Source: an uncultured Succiniclasticum sp. (GTDB taxonomy: Bacteria; Bacillota; Negativicutes; Acidaminococcales; Acidaminococcaceae). Taken from it: 53,311 nt of DNA. A program made the position numbers and the translations under genes. Shown piece after piece: positions 34,294 through 42,950 of the stretch. Below the pieces are notes generated by a model. The model saw only the letters and a list, made by a program, of their open reading frames with translations, ran no database searches and was not told where the DNA came from. Position 1 is the stretch's first letter. Each line of letters opens with the position of its first letter. The stretch is from NCBI GenBank assembly GCA_905233365.1, contig CAJODT010000009.1:1-53311 (forward strand), written 5' to 3'.

Positions 34294-37287
34294 ATGATCA
34301 GCACATCTTCCGTTGCCGGCAAAAACAGAATAGCATATTTCTGGCTCTGCCTCAGCCTGCTGCTGGCAGTTCTGTTGCCGTTGTCCGCTTTTGCGGCAGA
34401 ACCGGCCATAACGGAAGCAGGGAAAAAGACCGTGCGGGTGGGCTGGTACGAGTCGCCCTTTTGTATGACGGATGCCTTTGGCGGGCGTTCCGGTTATGCC
34501 TACGAATACCAGCAGAAGATCGCCGCCTATACGGGCTGGGAGTACGAATACGTAACCACAAGCTGGTCCAAACTCCTGCAGATGCTGAAGAATGGCGAGA
34601 TCGATCTTCTGAGCGACGTTTCCTTTACGGAAGACCGGGCAAAGACCATATTGTATTCCTCCCTGCCCATGGGAGAAGAGGAATATTATATCTATGTTTC
34701 CAACCGCAATAAGGAGCTCAGCCTGGCTGACTATGCTACCTTCAATGGGAAACGGGCAGGCATGAACAAAGGCAGCGTGCAGAAAGAACAGTATATTGCC
34801 TGGGTAGAAAAGCACGGCATTCAGACGGAAATCGTGGAGCTGACCGGGGGAGAAAAGGATTCGCTGCAAAGGCTGAGCCGCGGCGCTATCGATATGTATG
34901 TGGGTACCAACATCGCCAAAAAGGGAAGCAACGCGGCCATAGCCGTACCCCTCTGCAAGTTAGGTTCTTCCCCGTTTTTCTTTGCGGTGAACCGGAACCG
35001 GCCCGATTTGCTGAAGGAACTGGATGCCGCCATGAACCGGATCCAGGATGAAAACCGGTATTACAACCAGCAGATGTACAGCAAGTATTTTTACAACAGT
35101 GATTTCGGTGCGTACCTTACTCCGTCCGAAAACGACTGGCTTTCAAGTCATGGAATCATCCGGGTAGGCTATCGTTCCGATTATCTTCCCTACTGCGGAT
35201 TGGATCCTGAAACAGGAAAACTGACGGGAGCCCTGCAGGATTACCTGGACATGGCTTCCTCCAGTGTGAAAAACGCAAAGCTGACGTTTGAACCGGTTCC
35301 GTTTCCCAGCGCAAATGCCGCATTAGAAGCGTTGAGGAAGGGCGAAATCGACTGTGTGTTCCCGGTAAGCTATACTGAGTATGAGGCAGAAAAAGCAGGC
35401 CTCTTAGTGACGGATTCTCCTATGCATACGGAAATGTATGCAGTCATACGGAAAACCCACCGGAAGAATTATTCCCTGAAAGATATTGAAAGCGTCGCCT
35501 ATGTGGAAGGGTATCACTATCATGAGAACTTCCTGAAAAAACACTTCCCCAGATGGAAAGTTGTGCATGTTAGTCATCGGGGGGAGGGGTACCTGAAAGT
35601 GAATTCCGGGGACGTGGACTGTTTTCTGGTTTCTTCCTACCGGCTTAACCGTTTAGCCGAAGAGTTCAGTAAATACAAACTGACACCGATATCCACCGGG
35701 GTAGACATGAACCTGTCCTTCGCCGTGCAGCGGGATAACCACCAGTTGTATTCCATACTGAACAAAGTCAGAAATCTTGTGCCGGAAGCGTCTGTTTATT
35801 CGGCGCTGGCAGCCTATTCCCATGAGGAGAAGAAGGTAACCCTGGCGGATTTTGTGCAGGACAATCTGGCTGCCGTGATCGCCTTTATCGCTACGGTTGC
35901 CACGGTTATCCTTGCGTTGCTGCTGTTCGGGGCCAAGACGCAGAAAAAATCAACGGAACGAAAAGAGCTCATTGCCGCGGCAGAAAACGACGAGTTAACC
36001 GGCCTGTTCAACCGGGGCTTCTTCTATGAATACGCTAAACGGTTCGCTAAACAATTTCCTCACTGGAACATGGATGCCATCGTGCTGAACATTGAGCAGT
36101 TCCATCTCGTAAATGAACTGAACGGCCGTGAGTTCGGCGACAGGGTATTGCGTTCCCTGGGCAGGGAGATACAGAGTTTCCTGGAGAAGAACGGCGGCAT
36201 CGCCAGCCGGATCGAGGGGGACCGGTTTGATATTTATTGCAAGCATGTGGAAAACTATCAGGCCCTGCTGGACCGTTTCCAGAACAAACTGAACGAACTG
36301 TCCCGCAGCACCGGCATCCGTCTGCGTATGGGCGTTATGCCCTGGCAGGAGGGGCTGGAAGCGGGACAGGCCTTTGACCGGGCCTGGTCGGCCTGCAACA
36401 TGGTGCGGGGCTGTAACAGGCACCTTATGGTATATAACGAAGAGATCCGCGCCCGGGAAACCTATAACCAGCGTCTGCTGAACGACCTGCGCCAGGCTGT
36501 GGAAAATCGGGAATTCAAAGTCTTTTACCAGCCTAAATACAACATCCAGTGCGATCCGCCCCGGCTGGCCAGCGCGGAGGCCCTGATTCGCTGGCAGCAC
36601 CCGGAGCTGGGACTGGTTCCGCCCTGCGATTTTATTCCCCTGTTTGAAGGGAACGGGCAGATCAGCGTGGTGGATAAATACGTATGGGAAGAAGCGGCCC
36701 GACAGATTGCAATCTGGAAGAAAAAATACGGGATCATCCTGCCGGTTTCCGTCAACCTGTCCCGCGTTGATGTGTTCGACCCCAATCTGGGTGAGATTTT
36801 TGAGGCCCTGATTCGGGATAACGGGCTGACCTACGATGCACTGAAGTTGGAAGTGACGGAATCCGCATATACGGAAAACGCGGAAGAACTGCTGAAGGTA
36901 ATGGAACGGCTCCGGAGCAAAGGCTTTGAAATTGAAATGGACGACTTCGGTTCCGGCTATTCGTCCCTGAATATGCTGTCCTCCATGCCGGTGGATATTC
37001 TGAAGATGGACAGGGGCTTCATCCTGAACATTGAGCATAATCCCCAGGACTTCCGCCTGGTGCAGCTGATTCTGGACATTGCCCGGAACCTGAAACTGAC
37101 TGTCATCGCAGAAGGCGTGGAAACGGAAAACCAGATGCTGATGCTGAAGAACGCAGGCTGCGATTATGTGCAGGGCTATTATTTCTCCCGCCCGCTGCCT
37201 CCGGATGAGTTTGAACATTTTATTGCGAAGGAAAACGAAAAAGAGGACCGCCGGGAAAGAGTGAATCCCGTGCCGGTGATGAGCTAA
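34294..37287 (+). CDS. Protein A': SBP-SBP-TM-GGDEF*-EAL phosphodiesterase
   Basis: The intact 997-residue paralogue of protein A. Signal peptide about 8-31 (LLLAVLLPLSAFA), two family 3 binding domains (opening KTVRVGWYESPF and GIIRVGYRSDYLPY), a membrane helix at about 522-545, GGDEF with the motif changed to EGDRF, and a complete EAL domain (SAEALIRW, SVNLSRVDVFDP, ESAYTEN, DDFGSGYSS, ILKMD, EGVETENQ). The layout suggests ligand binding outside the membrane sets the phosphodiesterase rate inside. ATG 34294 follows CAGGTGACC, close to the CAGGAGACA of protein A. No terminator separates it from protein C upstream, so C and A' may share a transcript. It shows what protein A looked like before its frameshift. 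Confidence 0.92.
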   Translation: MISTSSVAGKNRIAYFWLCLSLLLAVLLPLSAFAAEPAITEAGKKTVRVGWYESPFCMTDAFGGRSGYAYEYQQKIAAYTGWEYEYVTTSWSKLLQMLKNGEIDLLSDVSFTEDRAKTILYSSLPMGEEEYYIYVSNRNKELSLADYATFNGKRAGMNKGSVQKEQYIAWVEKHGIQTEIVELTGGEKDSLQRLSRGAIDMYVGTNIAKKGSNAAIAVPLCKLGSSPFFFAVNRNRPDLLKELDAAMNRIQDENRYYNQQMYSKYFYNSDFGAYLTPSENDWLSSHGIIRVGYRSDYLPYCGLDPETGKLTGALQDYLDMASSSVKNAKLTFEPVPFPSANAALEALRKGEIDCVFPVSYTEYEAEKAGLLVTDSPMHTEMYAVIRKTHRKNYSLKDIESVAYVEGYHYHENFLKKHFPRWKVVHVSHRGEGYLKVNSGDVDCFLVSSYRLNRLAEEFSKYKLTPISTGVDMNLSFAVQRDNHQLYSILNKVRNLVPEASVYSALAAYSHEEKKVTLADFVQDNLAAVIAFIATVATVILALLLFGAKTQKKSTERKELIAAAENDELTGLFNRGFFYEYAKRFAKQFPHWNMDAIVLNIEQFHLVNELNGREFGDRVLRSLGREIQSFLEKNGGIASRIEGDRFDIYCKHVENYQALLDRFQNKLNELSRSTGIRLRMGVMPWQEGLEAGQAFDRAWSACNMVRGCNRHLMVYNEEIRARETYNQRLLNDLRQAVENREFKVFYQPKYNIQCDPPRLASAEALIRWQHPELGLVPPCDFIPLFEGNGQISVVDKYVWEEAARQIAIWKKKYGIILPVSVNLSRVDVFDPNLGEIFEALIRDNGLTYDALKLEVTESAYTENAEELLKVMERLRSKGFEIEMDDFGSGYSSLNMLSSMPVDILKMDRGFILNIEHNPQDFRLVQLILDIARNLKLTVIAEGVETENQMLMLKNAGCDYVQGYYFSRPLPPDEFEHFIAKENEKEDRRERVNPVPVMS

Positions 37288-37358
37288 AAGGAATGAAGAA
37301 AAAGAAAATATGATGCTTAAGATGCAAAAACAAAATAGGATTACTACGCCAAAACTTC

Positions 37359-37394
37359 AAGCCTGATGCGTTTTGCCGCGCATCAGGCTTTTCT
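37359..37394 (+). terminator. Terminator after protein A'
   Basis: A 12-bp stem (37359-37370 with 37379-37390, AAGCCTGATGCG) is followed by TTTTCT. Confidence 0.82.
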
Positions 37395-37438
37395 GTTGCA
37401 ACAATTATTTCATTTTTCTCTTCAATTATAGTATTGTG

Positions 37439-37467
37439 TTGAAGCGCAAGATATGTTAAAATATAAT
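37439..37467 (+). promoter_or_regulatory. Promoter of PDE protein C'
   Basis: TTGAAG (37439-37444) and TATAAT (37462-37467) are 17 bp apart, about 65 bp before the start codon. Confidence 0.65.
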
Positions 37468-37532
37468 GCAAACTTATTTGAACGAGTTATCAATAAGAAC
37501 AAAAGATACTGATATTGTGTGGAGAAATAACA

Positions 37533-40412
37533 GTGGCAAGAAATCTGGAAGAATTTGTTAAGCAAAACTTTAAAAAAGCAATCGAAAAGCGCGAGATCCA
37601 GGTTTACTACCAGCCGGTCATCCGCACCTTCTCCCGGAAGCTGTGCAGTTTTGAGGCGCTGGCCCGGTGGATCGACCCGGAGCGGGGCATGATTTATCCC
37701 GACAATTTCATTCCCATACTGGAAAAGCTGCGGGTGATCCATGAGCTGGACGCGGCCGTCCTCCGGCAGGTATGCGCCGGGATCCGGAGCCGTATTGCCA
37801 ACGGGGAGACCCCTATTCCCGTTTCGGTGAATCTGTCGCGGCTTGATTTTACTCTTTGCGATATCTTTGACCTGGCGGACCGGATCGTCAGCGAGTACCA
37901 GGTTCCCCATGAATATATTTACTTTGAAATTACCGAGAGCGTAATGGCTGATCAGCAGGAAAAGCTGAAAGGGATCATAGACCGGTTCCGGTCTGCCGGG
38001 TATCAGGTCTGGATGGACGATTTCGGCAGCGCCTATTCTTCCCTGAATGCCCTCAAGGAGCTTTCCTTTGACGAGATCAAGCTGGATATGCAGTTCCTCC
38101 GGCCGTTCAATTTGCGGGCGAAACGTATCGCCACCGCCGTCGTGGAGATGGCCAAGCACATCGATATCCATACGCTGGTGGAGGGCGTGGAGACGGAGGA
38201 GCATTACAGCTATCTCCGGAATATCGGCTGCGAAAAAGTGCAGGGGTATTATTTCGGCAGGCCCATGCCCTATGAAGAGGCCCTGGCCCGGATGCAGGAA
38301 AAGGGCATCGGCATCGAGGTTCCCCAGGACCGGCAGTATTACGACGACATCGGCAGGCTCGACGTGCTCAGCGCCGTGCCTTTTATGACCCGAGAGGAGC
38401 ATGACACCGGCGTGATCGCCCGGCAGCTCAACAGTATCCCCCTGGCCCTGGCCGAATTTGAGGCGGACGGGTTCCGCATCCTGTTCTATAACAGCGCTTT
38501 TGAAGAGGCGGCCGCGGGGGCGGAAATGCTTGACCTTGTCCTGACCCAGGAGATGCTGGGTAAGCCCCAGCCCTATTACCGGCTGTCAGATAAAGTCCTG
38601 AACCTGATGGATTCCGTCAAGGAAGGCGGTGAAGGGAGGTTGCTGTTCACCTCCAAAGAAGAATATTTTGAAGTAAAGGTGCGCCACATAGCCAAAACCC
38701 GGGACCGGTACTGTGTGATCATCAGGCTTACCAATCTTACCAAGGATACCCAGTCAGAGAGCCTGGGGTACCTGGACGAGTTCCTCCGCCGGATCTACGA
38801 CGTCTACGAGCGGATCACCCTGGTGGACTTTAAGGAGGACAGCATCCGCCCGCTCTACACATCCACACAGGAAGACCTGGTTTCCGGCAGGCGAAACATC
38901 AGCAAGCTGGCGGCCGAGTTTGCGGAGAAATACGTTTTCCCTGACGACAGAGAGAAATATATCCGCCTTTTTGACCGGAAGACGACCATCAGCCGCCTTG
39001 CTGAAAGCGGCGATGTGAGCTATACCGAACTGATCCGGAGCAGCATCCGCCACGGCCGCTATGCCTGGATGGAGTATACTCTGCTCCGCATTGACAAAGA
39101 TAAATATTACCTGCTGGTCCGGAATGTGCAGGGAGGCGTCAACAGCTTTATCAGCAGTAATGCCGCCCCTTCCGGCGAGGGCAAACTCTATTCGCCGTCC
39201 CATCTCTGGAACAACCTGCTCCGCTCCGGCCTGCTGCGGCTTTTCTGGAAAGACGAGCAGCGCCGCTTTGTGGGCGCCAGCCAGGCCTTTCTGGATTACT
39301 ACGGCTTTCCTTCCATCAAGGCGATCGCCGGCAAGAACGATGAGGAAGTAGGCTGGCACGTCCATCCGGAAGCCTATATGAACGATGAGTACCAGGTCAT
39401 CCATGAAGGGGCGACCCTCCGCTTCATGCCAGGTCTTTGCATGAACGAAGGGGAAAACAAGGAGATCCTGGCCAGCAAGACCCCGCTTTATGATGACAGT
39501 GGAGATATCAGGGGCCTGCTGGGCTTCTTTATCGACAGGGATATGCTGAACGCCAACGACAGGCGCGGCGCGGAGACCGCCCGGCGTGACGCCCTTACGG
39601 GCTTGCTCAATTCCCGGGGCATCGCGGAGGAAGCCGCTGTTTTCCGGGACGAGTATTTTCTGCGGGGCGTGGATTTTGTCCGTATCCACATTATGATCAA
39701 CGACTTTAATTCCTATAACGAACAGTACGGGTTCGACTTCGGGGACAAGATTTTAAGCGCCCTTGCCCATGCGCTGAAGGAAGGCTTTGGGCTGACCTGT
39801 GCCGTAGGGCGTTATGCAGGCCTGGAGTTCGTGGTGCTGCATCAGGTCAAAAGCCGGGAGGAGATACAGAACCTCCGGGCGAAGATCAAGGCTATCGGCG
39901 ACTCGGTCAGTAAAGTAGACGGGGTGCCGGTCACCCTGTATCTTTCCGTAGGCTTTACGCTTTTCTCGGAATGTCCCAATCTGGACGACCAGACCCGGAA
40001 CAGCGAGCTGCGTCTCCATGCGGACCATGACCACAGTATTTCCGCCAAAAGCAGCCTGGCCCATGCCTCCGAAATCTTCCGCCTGTTTGACAGGCTGCCG
40101 CTTGCCTACTGCGTTTGCCATGTGTCCGTTGCCGGAACGGTGGAAGACGGTGATACCATTATCTGTTATGTGAACCGTAAATTTGAAGAGATCACCGGAA
40201 CAACTGCCGAAACGCTGTTTGGCCGCCAGGTCAGGGAAATCTATCCCAAGGCAGACGAAGCGTGGTTTACCAACATAAAGCGCGCCGCGCTGGACGATGA
40301 GACTGTGGAGGGTATCCTGGCCAATAAGCCGGGCGGAAAGACGTACCGCTACACAGCCTGCCAGATCATCTGCCCCGGCTACTGCGTGGTCATGTATCAG
40401 GAAGTGGAATAA
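37533..40412 (+). CDS. Protein C': EAL-first phosphodiesterase, paralogue of C
   Basis: The 959-residue paralogue of protein C with the same EAL-PAS-PAS-GGDEF*-PAS order. I choose GTG 37533 because it gives MARNLEEFVK, matching MGRNLEEFIK in C, and GGAGA lies 8 bp upstream; an in-frame TTG 18 bp upstream has no ribosome site. EAL residues are complete (SFEALARW, SVNLSR, ITES, DDFGSAYSS, IKLD, EGVETEEH). The GGDEF motif reads AGLEF and should be inactive. Long stretches match C at the DNA level, for example around 38010-38095 against 31786-31871, which indicates a segmental duplication. A terminator follows at 40424. Confidence 0.9.
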   Translation: MARNLEEFVKQNFKKAIEKREIQVYYQPVIRTFSRKLCSFEALARWIDPERGMIYPDNFIPILEKLRVIHELDAAVLRQVCAGIRSRIANGETPIPVSVNLSRLDFTLCDIFDLADRIVSEYQVPHEYIYFEITESVMADQQEKLKGIIDRFRSAGYQVWMDDFGSAYSSLNALKELSFDEIKLDMQFLRPFNLRAKRIATAVVEMAKHIDIHTLVEGVETEEHYSYLRNIGCEKVQGYYFGRPMPYEEALARMQEKGIGIEVPQDRQYYDDIGRLDVLSAVPFMTREEHDTGVIARQLNSIPLALAEFEADGFRILFYNSAFEEAAAGAEMLDLVLTQEMLGKPQPYYRLSDKVLNLMDSVKEGGEGRLLFTSKEEYFEVKVRHIAKTRDRYCVIIRLTNLTKDTQSESLGYLDEFLRRIYDVYERITLVDFKEDSIRPLYTSTQEDLVSGRRNISKLAAEFAEKYVFPDDREKYIRLFDRKTTISRLAESGDVSYTELIRSSIRHGRYAWMEYTLLRIDKDKYYLLVRNVQGGVNSFISSNAAPSGEGKLYSPSHLWNNLLRSGLLRLFWKDEQRRFVGASQAFLDYYGFPSIKAIAGKNDEEVGWHVHPEAYMNDEYQVIHEGATLRFMPGLCMNEGENKEILASKTPLYDDSGDIRGLLGFFIDRDMLNANDRRGAETARRDALTGLLNSRGIAEEAAVFRDEYFLRGVDFVRIHIMINDFNSYNEQYGFDFGDKILSALAHALKEGFGLTCAVGRYAGLEFVVLHQVKSREEIQNLRAKIKAIGDSVSKVDGVPVTLYLSVGFTLFSECPNLDDQTRNSELRLHADHDHSISAKSSLAHASEIFRLFDRLPLAYCVCHVSVAGTVEDGDTIICYVNRKFEEITGTTAETLFGRQVREIYPKADEAWFTNIKRAALDDETVEGILANKPGGKTYRYTACQIICPGYCVVMYQEVE

Positions 40413-40423
40413 AGTAATATACG

Positions 40424-40455
40424 CCTGCGCCTGTGACAGGGTGCAGGTATTTTTT
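40424..40455 (+). terminator. Terminator after protein C'
   Basis: CCTGC and CCTG pair with CAGG and GCAGG (40424-40433 with 40437-40447), then ATTTTTT follows. Confidence 0.75.
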
Positions 40456-40974
40456 AATGCGTCGCCGCCCAAGGAACATACTGATGCGGCATGGTTTCTG
40501 AGGAAAGAAAAAGGCAGAAAAAGGAGTGGGGAACCGCTCCTCTTTTTAGTGTGGAAATGGCACCCGTTAGGGGAGGTTGGTCGTAAAAACGACCAACCTT
40601 TAAACGCGAACCTGCGTGGATACTGTGGTTTGGTCCCGCCACCTCTTATAATATATAGGATTGATAGTTTATATATCGCTACAGGCGCAGCCGTAAGCTA
40701 CTGAATTCAAACTGCAGGAGTGTGGGGGCATTGAGTTTGCCCGCCGTTTCTGCCAAAATGGGCGCTGATCTTATATTCCCCGTCTCCGCCTCCATCTCCC
40801 GCCTACGGTGATAGTGGTGTAACCTGAACTGTAAGAACTGCATACGTTATCGTGGGAAACGCAACGTCCCGGAACAGACGCTTGTGCCTGAAAAGGCGCA
40901 GGTGTTTTTTCCTGAAAAGCCGAACCCGCAGAAGGAGTATTTTCAAATTACATCTTCCCTGCATTAACATAATG

Positions 40975-40983
40975 TGTTATAAT
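40975..40983 (+). promoter_or_regulatory. Extended -10 promoter of protein D
   Basis: TGT-TATAAT (TG at 40975-40976, TATAAT at 40978-40983) is an extended -10 element. No good -35 is seen at the right distance. The gene starts at 41035. Confidence 0.5.
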
Positions 40984-41034
40984 ATATTACCTTAAATTAC
41001 AGATTATTAACGCAGAGTACCCTGGAAGTAATGA

Positions 41035-42729
41035 GTGTTTGGGGTGAGGATCGTGAAAGAAAAAGACGCTGACCGGACCATGTGGTATTACGAGCTGCTG
41101 GACCAGCTTGTGTCGGCCTTAACGGCTGCCGGTGAAACAGATGTTCCCCGGATTGAGCGGATTTTGGGAGAAATGGCCCTGCTGTTCCGCCTCTGCAAGG
41201 GTGTGACCCGTCTGTACCGCAGCCTGGATGAAGAAAAGGAAGGCGGCGGGGAGACCCTGTGCAGCTTTAATACGGGGGAAGGGGAACCGGTGGCGTTCCA
41301 GCGGGTGGTTACCAGCATCATGTCTGTGGCCACCATGACCGTCTATATGCAGCCCGGCGTCCCTCCGCTGACATCGGAGGAGCGGCGGCGGGTAGAACTC
41401 ATTATGCGGATCATTCTGCGGTTTACAAGCAGTAACCGGATGCAGCATACCATTGAGAGCCTGGCCTTTTATGACGATTTCGGGTACCGCAATATGCGCA
41501 GCCTGTTCAACCATTTCAGGATAATCAGAGAGCAGGGCAGGTTGGCAGGTTTGGCCGTCATACGGTACAACCTGCGCCGTTTCTCCCTAGTGAATCAGGA
41601 ATTGGGACGGGAGAAGGCCAATCTTGTGCTGCGCAACCATTACACGCGGATGGAAGAGCTGGTGGACGGGGAAGGAATTGTGTGCCGTCCCTCCGGTGAC
41701 GACTTTGTGGCGATCTGCAGGCAGGAACGGCTGGAGGAAGCACTGGCTTTCCTTACCGAAGCCAGAATCCCCTATGAGGAGGGGAAGACCGCGACGATTT
41801 CTGCCAATGCGGGCGTATTCGTGATCCCGGATGACTTTGAGTTGAAAAACGTGGATGATATACGGGGGCCTGCAATCTCTGCCTATATGGCTGCCATGGG
41901 CGGAAAAAAGGGACAGATCGTTTTCTATAACGAGGAGCTGGCCCATGAACGCGAGAAGGTGACCAGGGTGCAGCAGAATTTTCCGAACGCCCTGCGGGAA
42001 GAGGAGTTTTACCCGGTGTACCAGCCCAAGGTGGATATCCGTACCGGGAAGATTTGCGGCGCGGAAGCCCTGTGCCGCTGGAACCATAATGGCGAGGCCG
42101 TTTATCCCAACGATTTCATTCCGGCGCTGGAAGAGACCAGCGACGTCTGCAGGCTTGATTTTTACATGCTGGAGCACGTGTGCCGTCAGATCCGCCAATG
42201 GCTGGATAAGGGCCTCGCGGTAGTGCGGATCTCCGTCAACCTGTCCCGTAAGCATATGCTGAACCGGAACCTGCTGTCCGATCTGGTGAGAATTGTTGAC
42301 GATTGCCGGGTTCCCCACCGTTACATTGAATTTGAATTTACCGAAACCACCACGGACGTGGAGTTCAGCGACCTGCGGCGCGTCGTCAGCGGCATGCAGG
42401 AGGAAGGCTTCTGTGCCGCGGTAGACGATTACGGTATGGGCTATTCGTCCCTGAACCTGGTGAAGAATATTCCCTGGAATGTGCTGAAGATAGACCGCAG
42501 CGTGCTGCCCGCCAATGAAGAGGACTATCACGGCAAGCACGGCATCCTGCTGAAGCATGTTGTAGCCATGTTCAAGGAGCTGGGTCTGGAATGCGTAGCG
42601 GAAGGTGTGGAAACGGAAAACCAGCTGAAGCTGCTGAAGGAAACCAGCTGCGACCTGGTGCAGGGGTATCTGTTCTACCGGCCTATGTCGGCGGAAGAGT
42701 TTGAAAAGAAACTGGCGGAACAAATGTAA
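41035..42729 (+). CDS. Protein D: GGDEF*-EAL phosphodiesterase
   Basis: A 564-residue soluble protein. Residues 1-140 match no domain I know. A GGDEF fold (about 145-310) carries SGDDF in place of GGDEF; the key acidic residue remains, so weak cyclase activity or GTP binding is not excluded. The EAL domain (about 315-560) is complete: GAEALCRW, SVNLSR, EFTETT, DDYGMGYSS, LKIDR and EGVETENQ. The start is GTG 41035 with GGAAG 6 bp upstream; in-frame GTG codons at 41044 and 41053 are alternatives. It is the shortest of the six EAL proteins and has no sensory domain I recognise. A terminator follows at once. Confidence 0.88.
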   Translation: MFGVRIVKEKDADRTMWYYELLDQLVSALTAAGETDVPRIERILGEMALLFRLCKGVTRLYRSLDEEKEGGGETLCSFNTGEGEPVAFQRVVTSIMSVATMTVYMQPGVPPLTSEERRRVELIMRIILRFTSSNRMQHTIESLAFYDDFGYRNMRSLFNHFRIIREQGRLAGLAVIRYNLRRFSLVNQELGREKANLVLRNHYTRMEELVDGEGIVCRPSGDDFVAICRQERLEEALAFLTEARIPYEEGKTATISANAGVFVIPDDFELKNVDDIRGPAISAYMAAMGGKKGQIVFYNEELAHEREKVTRVQQNFPNALREEEFYPVYQPKVDIRTGKICGAEALCRWNHNGEAVYPNDFIPALEETSDVCRLDFYMLEHVCRQIRQWLDKGLAVVRISVNLSRKHMLNRNLLSDLVRIVDDCRVPHRYIEFEFTETTTDVEFSDLRRVVSGMQEEGFCAAVDDYGMGYSSLNLVKNIPWNVLKIDRSVLPANEEDYHGKHGILLKHVVAMFKELGLECVAEGVETENQLKLLKETSCDLVQGYLFYRPMSAEEFEKKLAEQM

Positions 42730-42738
42730 ATAATCAAG

Positions 42739-42770
42739 CGGCTGTGCGTTACAACGTGCAGCCGTTTTTT
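42739..42770 (+). terminator. Terminator after protein D
   Basis: CGGCTG/CAGCCG (42739-42744 with 42759-42764), extended by GCGTT/AACGT, is followed by TTTTTT. Confidence 0.85.
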
Positions 42771-42785
42771 GCGTCCCTATTTTAT

Positions 42786-42835
42786 TGAGAATTAATTCTA
42801 TTAGTATTGCGTTTTTAAATATATTATTTTATAAT
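42786..42835 (+). promoter_or_regulatory. Fur-like box and promoter of the CbiK-like gene
   Basis: TTGCGT (42807-42812) and TATAAT (42830-42835) are 17 bp apart. Directly upstream, TGAGAATTAATTCTATTAGTA (42786-42806 region) begins like a Fur box and matches the site at 46547-46567 at 16 of 21 positions. Its reverse strand contains TACTAATA. Confidence 0.55.
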
Positions 42836-42950
42836 TAATTAACTATAGAAGTTTGCGTTCGGGCTTTTTTGTATTTTGGCAGGTACTTCCCGATCGCAGT
42901 AACGTCAGTGAACCTGCTTTACCGTCAATTAAAGAAAGAGGTCATCTGCT

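Larger units (their letters stand above)
40413..41034. other. 622-bp gap with four hairpins and possible gene remnant
   Basis: No intact gene is visible. There are terminator-like hairpins at 40424-40455, 40522-40547 and 40883-40910, and a perfect 11-bp hairpin AGGTTGGTCGT-AAAA-ACGACCAACCT at 40574-40599. From 40815 to 40967 an open stretch reads WCNLNCKNCIRYRGKR and ends at TAA. Its CxxxCxxC spacing is that of radical SAM enzymes, but stop codons precede it and the rest of the fold is missing. It may be a decayed gene end or chance. The gap ends with an extended -10 promoter for the next gene. Confidence 0.4.
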
